Positions 56,940-64,000 of a stretch of DNA of 64,000 bases are shown here, one piece after another; position 1 is the first letter of the stretch; each line of letters starts with the position of its first letter. Source of the stretch: Hypholoma sublateritium FD-334 SS-4 (taxonomy: Eukaryota > Basidiomycota > Agaricomycetes > Agaricales > Strophariaceae). Position numbers and translations under genes: made by a program. Under the pieces are notes generated by a model. That model saw nothing but the letters and a program-made list of their open reading frames with translations. It had not been told where the DNA came from and did no database searches. The stretch is from assembly GCA_000827495.1 (NCBI GenBank), contig KN817557.1, forward strand, positions 65,525 through 129,524, in the 5' to 3' direction.

Positions 56940-59490
56940 ATGACCATGAGCGAGATGTACGTGTGGGGTACCGGCACAGACGCGGCTGCGGCAAACATAG
57001 ACAAGCAACTCAATAACTGCATCGAAAGTCTGAATTATTATTTGAACAGTCAGTGCGTATGACAATCAGTCTTGTTCTCTTCCATCTGCAACTCACATTT
57101 GCCCTTTTGTCGCATCCTACAGTGTAACCGGTCTTTCCGGCTCAATCTCCCTCGGATCTTGCCTCTCCACGTCTATATTACACCCACGCCCGACCGTGAC
57201 TTCCGCCGATAAGAAACCGCATCCCCCCACTTCACCTGTACCGGACCATTCTGTAATGCATCAGAATGGTCGCAATTTGTTCATTGAAGACCTCGAGGAT
57301 AGTACGGCACTCGCAGCGGTAGCAGTCACCGCTCACAAGGTACCCGCACAACCCCCTTTGACTTGGGACTGGGCTGTCGAACATGAAGATCGCAAACGAG
57401 AACGGAAGTCGGACGCCGCTTCGCATGAGCCCACGCCATTTGAAGTTGACAGGAAGATCCTGAAAGACGTTGTGCGGGAAAAGATGGGCGTCGAGGTTGG
57501 GCGCATTCGTTTTCTCAACTCTGGTGAGCTCGAGTTTCAGCCTCTGCCGGTTGGGCGTCCATTTACTGAAAATAACGCCCATAGGAACGTTTCATAAGGT
57601 AGCTTGCGCGTCGTTTAACCCCAGGTGTCGTTTCTGATGACTGTCGCATCTGATTTGCACAGGCTTATCTCGTTACACTGGTTGATCACGTAGACCTCGT
57701 CGCCAGAGTTGCCCGTCGATTCATGCCCCGCTTGAAGATAGAGTCGGAAGTCGCGACCATCAGCTATCTCCGCCACAAGACCAATATACCCGTCTCCACG
57801 ATATATCACTACGATTCCAATCCCTACAACCGTCTCGGCGGCGAGTTCATTTTGATGTCTAAAGTGCGTCTAAATTGTGGGGAGTTTTTGCGGACATGTT
57901 CTGATCACGTGACATATGACAGGCACCCGGAATTCCGCTTTCTCAGGTTTATCATGGGCTTTCGTACGGAGACCTTGTCAAGTTGATGAAAAATGTGGCC
58001 GCCATCATTCTTCCCCTGTTCGCTCACCGTTTTCAGGCCATCGGCTCGCTCTATTTTGGTCCAGAACCCTCCGTCTCGGTTGGGTCTGGTTCCCCCACCC
58101 CCAAGGCACTCTCCGACCGGTACTCCGCATTCCCTTTTTCGCCTACGCTAGACGTAAGCGGGATCTCCGCAATACTCACCCCAAAACCCTCGTTTGTCGT
58201 GCCTTCCGCGCTGCAAGCCATTCCGAATGAATACCATATCGGCCCGATCATCTCATGGCCGTTCTTCGGCTCGAATCGCGGCGAGCTGACGCATCCTGCG
58301 GAGCTCAACCGCGGGCCATGGCCTACGACTCAGTCATATCTCGCCTCGTGCGTCACCCGTGAAATCGATGGTGTCATCAGGGAGAACGAAGGCAAATCTG
58401 CGCCCCATCGACTGCATTTGGACCCGGACGAAATTATCTCCTCACGGCATCACCGCGTGCGCGCTGTGCCCGGCGACGAGAGTGACGAAAGCGACGAATG
58501 GAACCTCTCCGAGAGCGAAGACGAGTGGGAAGGGCCCGGGGATGTGATGTACCGCGACTACCGGCGCATGCAGCGCAGCACTTTCCTCGTCGCGCACATG
58601 GTCGAACGCGAAGAGAAGGTGCGCAAGGAGATGGGCCGCTGGATGTCGATGATGGAACGCCTCACCGGGCTGCTGAAGACGAGAGACGGCCCAGAGGAGT
58701 TCGGGCTTGACTGCCATGATCTCAGCCTCGAGAACATCTTCGTCGATGAGAAGGATCACACCACGATCGTGAGCAGCTACTCCATTCTATATGATCAGCC
58801 TTGCTCACTTCTCTCCCCATGTAGACGAGCATCATCGACTGGGAGTCCACGACCACACGCCCGCTCTGGGCCTGCGCGCACGTGCCCGCCTTCCTCCAAT
58901 CCAGTCCCTTCCTCACCAAGCTCTTTCGCGAGATCGTTGCGAAGCTCCCCACGGACCCCACCGTCCAGATCCAACTTCCGCCGGCCGCGAAGAACGTCGA
59001 TCTCTCCGAGCTCTGCCGCGAGTGGCTGCACTATGAGACGTCCGGCACGCGCCTGCGCATGGCGCACCGCTGCGCGGAGTGGGACGGCTGGGAGGAGGGC
59101 CTCGTCGACAGTATCCTTGGGCCGGAGGACTTCGAGGCGGAGTGGTTCCGGCACGGCTCTGCGCTCGCCGCGTTCGACGCGGACCTCGACGCGTCCATCC
59201 ACGGCATCCTCGCGAGCACGCCGGGGCACGAGAGCACTGCGAGCCGCTACGGGCGCGCGAAGAAGGGCGCTGCCGCCGGCGCACGCGGCGCGGTGCCGAA
59301 GCTATCATCGAAGCTTCCGATGCTTGAAGAGCAGGAAAAGGAACAGATGCTGAACACAACGGGCGACATCTGCGGCGGGCGCGGCGGCGAGCTCGGGCGG
59401 CGCCTCGAGGCGTGGCTCACGGTCTCGGGGAACATGCGCGATATTCACTCGGACGCCGAGGGGGGGCCTGTGGACGTTGAGGCCCGGTGA
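56940..59490 (+). CDS. APH-fold (aminoglycoside phosphotransferase-like) protein with 14-nt microexon
   Basis: Six exons in phase: 56940-57052, 57123-57523, 57585-57598, 57663-57863, 57923-58768, 58825-59490; about 746 residues. Kinase-like fold parts are in order: IRFLNSGTFHKAYLVTL (glycine loop, spanning the 14-nt exon), VARRFMPRLKIESEVATISY (helix with E), GGEFILMSKAPGIPLSQVYH (hinge), then the catalytic loop LDCHDLSLENIFVDEKD and the metal-binding IDWEST. These match the HxD...N / D pattern of APH (Pfam Choline_kinase/APH clan). A large acidic insertion (about residues 360-430) separates the hinge from the catalytic loop, as in fungal homologues. The substrate is unknown; such proteins are often named after yeast AIM9. 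Exon 1 is attached because splicing keeps an open frame; its homology is not verified. Confidence 0.85.
57585..57598 (+). other. 14-nt microexon of the APH-fold gene
   Basis: The exon GAACGTTTCATAAG lies between a 61-nt intron (GTGAGC...CCATAG) and a 64-nt intron (GTAGCT...GCACAG). Including it joins SG to TFHK and AYLVTL, restoring the glycine-loop sequence expected in APH proteins and keeping frame. Without it the second exon runs into a stop at 57595. Confidence 0.85.
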
Positions 59491-60025
59491 GCTGCGTATG
59501 CTCTGGTGAGTTGCGCGGTGAGGTATAAACCAGTTCCGATGGAATGGACACCTCAGATTATGCAGCCAACCACCTCGGGGTCATGGGCCCTATCCTCCCC
59601 TGACAGATGTATGTCCCTTGCGGGGCGTATTCAGACGCTTCCTGAGGCCGTATCGTATGACATTGGTGATCGCCCGTGTCATTTTGCTGGCACATTGGTT
59701 AAGCAAGCGCGTGCAGTAGACATGTGCACTGCGTTCTCTATTTCTAAAATCTCGGTGGTTCTGTATTATATATACACCAGCGTGTGTTTATCCCGCCTTT
59801 CCTTCCGATCTGCCGTTTTGTATGTAGTAGGGTTCTTACACGTTTGCTCCGTTTTTGGTACTACTTAGACTCTTTATCTACTTCGTTGTATAATAGAATA
59901 TATTATTGGCGCATTCACTCCTTGTCAGTCAGATAAGAAAGTTGACACTGACTGGACATACACTTCACCTAAATTGATAAACACTACATATTACGAACGG
60001 CGGCGTCTTTATTAAATAACAGCTA
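59491..60025. other. Convergent intergenic region
   Basis: 3' flanks of the APH-fold gene and the minus-strand GNAT gene. AT-rich; a plus-strand frame at 59506-59868 has no motif support. Confidence 0.4.
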
Positions 60026-60874
60026 TCAGGGGACAGTAACCTTGATATACGACTCCCACTGCTTTTTCCTTGTCACAAAACCACATTTTAGGTAGAGACA
60101 TAATGCCGCCTGATTTTCTTCTCCGACAGCTATCCAGATTTCTTTGCAATGCGACATGAGGCAAATGACTGAAAGGATGAGGCCACGAGCAAATCCACGT
60201 CGCCGATAAGGTTCTTCTACTGCCAGACCCGTAATAAGAACTTGCAATCCGTCTTTGTCGTTTTCTAGGGAGATGTATTGGATGTATCCAATAGGTTCAG
60301 TGGAGTCCCCACAAACCCACGCCACAGTACTTTCGCTCCCGCCCAAAGCCTTCTTTGCAGGATACTGAGAGCAAAAATACTCACTTCCATCAATGATTCT
60401 GGATTTCGAGGAGATTTGTGTGATATAACACTGAAGTGTAGCATGTATCTTCATAAGGCATGTGGGCTTCAAAGACATGATGAGCGAAGCACCTTCAGAT
60501 AACAAGGCGTTCGGATGGGTAAATCTCGGTTCCCAGGACCATCCGAAGAATCTGCTGGTGAAGGTTAAAGGTAGATGCTGCGAATAGGGAGGGCTATTCC
60601 ACGTTTCCAGCTGACGCCAGCGTTCATCACAACAGTGGATTTGGGAGAGAAGCGAGTTTTCAATGACCGGGTTGCTGTCATATCCTTCTGAGAAAGGAGT
60701 CAGATCGCCGTCTTCCAAGATAAAATAACATCCATTCAAAAAGTGACGCGGATATTGAGGGTTGTGGATGATCAAAATCGCTGCCAATATTCCGCGCAGA
60801 TGGGGTGGGATAGGTAGTCGTAGAACTTTGGGGGCACTGTTTTCGAAATGCTTCACCAGTAACTGTTTGTACAT
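60026..60874 (-). CDS. GNAT family N-acetyltransferase
   Basis: A single-exon gene of 282 residues from the ATG at 60874. The open frame continues upstream to 61258, but that extension is low in coding character, so the inner methionine is preferred. The C-terminal third has the GNAT fold: PIGYIQYISLEND (beta4), then motif A with the acetyl-CoA pyrophosphate loop (LITGLAVEEPYRRRGFARGL, pattern R/Q-x-x-G-x-G/A) and motif B (EENQAALCLYLKCGFVTRKK). The N-terminal two thirds (PPHLRGILAAILIIHNPQYP, NSLLSQIHCCDERWRQLETW) is not recognised but is the size of the unassigned domain in fungal GNAT proteins. It transfers an acetyl group from acetyl-CoA to an unknown amine. The gene looks intact and is convergent with the APH-fold gene. 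Confidence 0.8.
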   Translation of the reverse strand: MYKQLLVKHFENSAPKVLRLPIPPHLRGILAAILIIHNPQYPRHFLNGCYFILEDGDLTPFSEGYDSNPVIENSLLSQIHCCDERWRQLETWNSPPYSQHLPLTFTSRFFGWSWEPRFTHPNALLSEGASLIMSLKPTCLMKIHATLQCYITQISSKSRIIDGSEYFCSQYPAKKALGGSESTVAWVCGDSTEPIGYIQYISLENDKDGLQVLITGLAVEEPYRRRGFARGLILSVICLMSHCKEIWIAVGEENQAALCLYLKCGFVTRKKQWESYIKVTVP

Positions 60875-62210
60875 CGTGGTGGAAACACAGTTGCATTGGA
60901 CTGAGACTAAGTATGATATCCGCGAAGGTCCACGAGGGTAGAGGTGATATTGAGCAAAATATTTCCGACCGTTGTGTCTGTCAACTGTCTGGTACCTGCC
61001 TGGTACTCGGTGTTCTATCAGGTTGGTGGGTTTTGTCACGGCTGGCTGCGTCAGACTGAGTGGCGGTGAAAACCCACAGAGCTGGTCGCCACGATGGCGA
61101 GACGTTAGCGCGTAGTAAGCTAACGTGGATGCGGACCTCGGTGCGATATTTCGTTTGTTTTGCTGGATATCCAAAGAGGAGATCGAATAAAAATAACTCC
61201 GCCTCTTTGGGCATTCGTGACTCCGTCGACCTCTCACAATCTGCGGCCATTGGCCCAACTTGAGCTAAACTCGACGCAGCAGTTTTATTCGACCTGAAAT
61301 GTCGCTGAATCTTAACGTCAATGTTATTCAGTACTTGACTCCATGAAAATCTGCCTACGAACAACCTGCAAACGTGCTCGCCCTTGAAAAAATTCTATTG
61401 ATCGCACTCAATTCTGGTTTTTGCATTGGTGCGTCCGTTCTGGATTGAAGTGTGTTCTTCTCAGTGATTGATATATAGTGGCTCATAAATGCGGGTCATG
61501 CGATCTACAGATAATTCTGAGAAGCGTATTCATATTTGCTGCGGCCAAACTACCTGGGCTCTCCGCCTCCAAGATCATCCACGGCTTGCTAGTGTCTCCG
61601 AAACTGTCCCTCCAATACTTTAGGAGCCGTCTAGAAAGCTTATTTGTCTATTCATGGACTGACCGGACCCGAGGGGATGACCGCATCCCTCGTTTCTGCC
61701 AGCTCTACTCTCCGTCGATTCAGCCGACAAAAACCCAAAAATTAGCAATGGCGCGTCCTGGCCTTGTCTATTTCTCGCCGTCAAAGAAGCGGATCATGAA
61801 GAACACGTTTATTTCTGTATCACTCGGGGACTTCTCCGCTATGCGAGCTCGGCATGTAGAAATGCGCCAGTTTTACGTCTAAAAGCTACCGACGTGAACA
61901 GCAAGGACCTAAATTGTCGGTATTTTCCCGGATGGGCGACTGCGTGGCACTGTGGGACGCTCTGGCGCTGCCGTTCTTCTTTGGTGTTCCTTTCCACTCA
62001 TGGTCAATTCCTGGCGCACCGTTCACTCTGGGGCTATGACAGGACTATGTATGAGCGCATCTTACAAACACTCTTATTTCGCCGGACCAACTAGCTTTTA
62101 CGCGATCACGCGGGAGCGATGAACTCTCTTTTCTTTGCGTCATGCGGAGGGCAGAACTTGCGAAATTTATGCGAAGGAATGGCCGACTCATTGTCGGGCG
62201 TCTTGCAACG
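60875..62210. other. Divergent spacer between GNAT and LPMO genes
   Basis: This region holds the GNAT promoter and the distal promoter of the AA9 gene. An open plus-strand frame at 61478-61882 (LPGLSASKIIHGLLVSPKLS) has no motif and no clear start context, so it is not annotated. No further gene is visible. Confidence 0.4.
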
Positions 62211-62218
62211 CATAAAAG
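62211..62218 (+). promoter_or_regulatory. TATA-like box of the AA9 LPMO gene
   Basis: CATAAAAG lies 66 bp before the ATG of the secreted LPMO, a normal distance for a highly regulated fungal secretory gene. It is followed by GC-rich sequence and a pyrimidine-rich leader (TTTTACCTCCGCC). Assigned on sequence and position only. Confidence 0.55.
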
Positions 62219-62276
62219 GCGGCCGCTCGAGGGCTTAGCTCGGTATCTACCAAGTTTTACCTCCGCCAAGAACAAG

Positions 62277-63734
62277 ATGTTGGGTATCGCCGCTCTCGCT
62301 CTCGCGTTCTTCGCTCAGAAAGCTGCCGCTCACGGCGGTGTTTTGTTCTACTCCATCGGCGGTACTTGGTACAACGGATGGTCGCCATACAACACCCCCA
62401 CCGGCCAGACCACCATCCAGCGCCCATGGTCAAGCTAGTACGCAGCTCTGGCGAGTCCATCGAGCAGTTTGCTAACGGTCTCTTTAGCAACCCCATCCAA
62501 TCGGTGTCCGACCCTACGTTGGCATGCAACGACGATGGAACGTCCGGTGCTCTGCAGTTGACCGCCAGCGCTGTTGCTGCCGGTACTAAGATTACCGCCT
62601 ACTGGAACAACCCATGGCCTCACCCATACGGTCCCCAGGTAAGCGACCATTTCTTTCAACTGCTGTAGCATTACTCCAGAAGTGAACACATCCCAAACAG
62701 CTCACGTACCTCGCACAATGCCCGGGAACCTCCTGCACTGGCGTTAATGCGAACACATTGCAATGGGTATGATCATCTCATCTCATTAATTCTCTGCTCT
62801 GAATTCTCAATGTGTCTAGTTCAAAATCGATGAAGCCGGTCTCCTATCAGGCTCCATCTACGCTGGGTCATGGGCAGCTGGCTTAATGATTACCAACAAC
62901 AACACCTGGACGTCTACTATCCCAGCCTCAGTACCAAGCGGCGCCTACCTCATCCGCTTCGAGACAATTGCCCTTCACTCGCTCCCAGCTGTGCGTTCAC
63001 TTGTCCGGCAGACTTAAATCAATCACTAAATGCACCCTTTGATACAGCAAATGTACCCTGAATGTGCTCAAATTCAAATCACTGGTGGAGGAAGCCTTGC
63101 ACCGACCACTGCCGAGCTTGTCACCTTCCCCGGAGGCTACGGCGTCAACGACCCCGGATGTAAGCATCGCGTCTCTGTCGCAGAATGCTGGAAATGACTG
63201 ACCTTTCCCCAATTACAGTGACCGTCGACATCTACAGCAACCAAGCCCAGACCACGTACAACTACACTATCCCAGGACCTCCCCTCTACGCCGGTGCCAA
63301 GGTGAGCTAAAAGTTTTTTCACCGCACTTCATTCTCATGGGACAATCAAATCGATAGGTGACTGTCCCCAGCTTGCCCGCAACCGCGTCGGGATCGCCGC
63401 CGCCTGCATCCTCCGCTCCTGGGTCCCCTACAACCGCGCCTGCCACAACGACCAAGCCCGCGACGACTACCGCCCCAGTCGCAACGACCACTTCGACAAC
63501 GTCTGGCGCCACTGCTGCACACTTTGCTCAGTGCGGTGGACAAGGATGGACAGGTGCCACTGTCTGGTATGTTATTTTTTGGCATTCTTTGTCGTGTTCA
63601 ACTTAAACTTTCTGTTTCTTTAGCGCTTCCCCATTCACCTGCACTGTTTCCAACGGTAAGTCAATATTGTCCATCGGAACATACCGTTTATCCTCACTTC
63701 GATTGTCACAGCGTACTACTCCCAATGTCTCTGA
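62277..63734 (+). CDS. AA9 lytic polysaccharide monooxygenase with CBM1
   Basis: Nine exons: 62277-62437, 62488-62638, 62701-62766, 62820-62990, 63048-63159, 63219-63301, 63359-63566, 63624-63655 and 63712-63734. A signal peptide ([18 protein letters not shown]) is cut before His19, giving the N-terminal histidine of the copper 'histidine brace' ([11 protein letters not shown]). The second copper histidine is in [18 protein letters not shown], and the axial tyrosine in [15 protein letters not shown]. Disulphide cysteines include LACNDDG and CPGTSC. A Ser/Thr/Pro linker ([20 protein letters not shown]) leads to a C-terminal CBM1 ([20 protein letters not shown], then TCTVSN, AYYSQCL), which binds cellulose. 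The enzyme cleaves crystalline cellulose oxidatively and is secreted. All junctions keep frame; the gene looks intact and points to a plant-biomass-degrading lifestyle. Confidence 0.95.
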
Positions 63735-64000
63735 TCGGAGTCTTATGGTGTAAGCACAGTGCGCGTGGCATATTTCTCGAAAATGTATTATGCTTTGTAC
63801 CACGACCAGCCGTATTTTATTGGCAACGTTTCTGAAATTAAAATACCTTTATGAGTTGATCCACATCATATATCAAACTAAGCGATTCAGATGAGATACA
63901 TGTACAAGTACAAGGAAGAAGTACTGCAAATTAATGTACACTTGAAGTCCGTGAGCTCGATGTAGGTAACGAGATATACTGATAATGGATAATAATGAAA
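63735..64000. other. 3' flank of the LPMO gene
   Basis: AT-rich sequence to the window edge, no coding signal. Confidence 0.45.

Noticed and set aside
56940..57062. Short peptide ending in Cys-Val considered as a pheromone precursor
   Set aside because: It has no CaaX ending of the usual four residues and a donor site before the stop splices it in frame to the APH-fold gene.
1..64000. tRNA, rRNA, CRISPR arrays, bacterial operons or prophage
   Set aside because: No tRNA box B-like GGTTCGANTCC with a matching cloverleaf, no rRNA sequence and no regular short spaced repeats were recognised; the gene structure is eukaryotic.

Overview
The window is nuclear DNA of a filamentous basidiomycete, almost certainly an Agaricomycete. 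Genes are split by many 48-60 nt GT-AG introns, bacterial signals are absent, and the families present (Plavaka transposase, DUF6698, DUF4470, F-box, HET, HNH_2, AA9-CBM1 LPMO) are characteristic of mushroom-forming and wood-decay fungi. Gene models below were assembled by hand from conserved motifs, splice sites and reading phase; no database search was possible.

Layout. 0-3 kb: minus-strand relics of two housekeeping genes (HMG-CoA reductase, importin beta-1). 3.2-7.6 kb: a nine-exon Plavaka transposase gene that reads open end to end. 9.4-19.6 kb: lineage-specific genes, namely a divergent pair (SAM-like protein and DUF6698 protein), a small nuclear-type coiled-coil protein, a protein with a viroplasmin/RNase H1-N-like domain, and a protein with a Uma2-like (PD-(D/E)XK-type) motif. 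21.9-22.9 kb: an old, diverged tandem array of about seven 150-190 bp units. 23.1-24.9 kb: a small membrane protein divergent from a dead HNH_2 gene. 26.7-29.1 kb: a HET-domain gene between two diverged GC-rich relics, the second running into a (TTTTTCC)n microsatellite.

30.9-44.2 kb is mainly conserved: a TPR/DUF4470 protein, a second dead HNH_2 gene carrying a MITE, a Kar5/Tht1 nuclear-fusion protein, and a large RBR E3 ubiquitin ligase (CCCH finger + RRM + RING-IBR-RING) whose N-terminal region grew by tandem exon-pair duplication and whose fourth coding exon follows an intron holding a second MITE. A probable Helitron 3' end lies just downstream. 45.4-53.4 kb: two F-box genes around a GT18 glycosyltransferase. 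56.9-63.7 kb: an APH-fold protein with a 14-nt microexon, a GNAT acetyltransferase, and a secreted AA9 LPMO with CBM1.

Overall this is a mosaic. Conserved genes (karyogamy, ubiquitin ligation, glycosylation, cellulose oxidation) are interspersed with a TE-rich accessory stretch that is unusually rich in nuclease-like and incompatibility-type genes, several of them broken. No tRNA, rRNA or CRISPR array was recognised.
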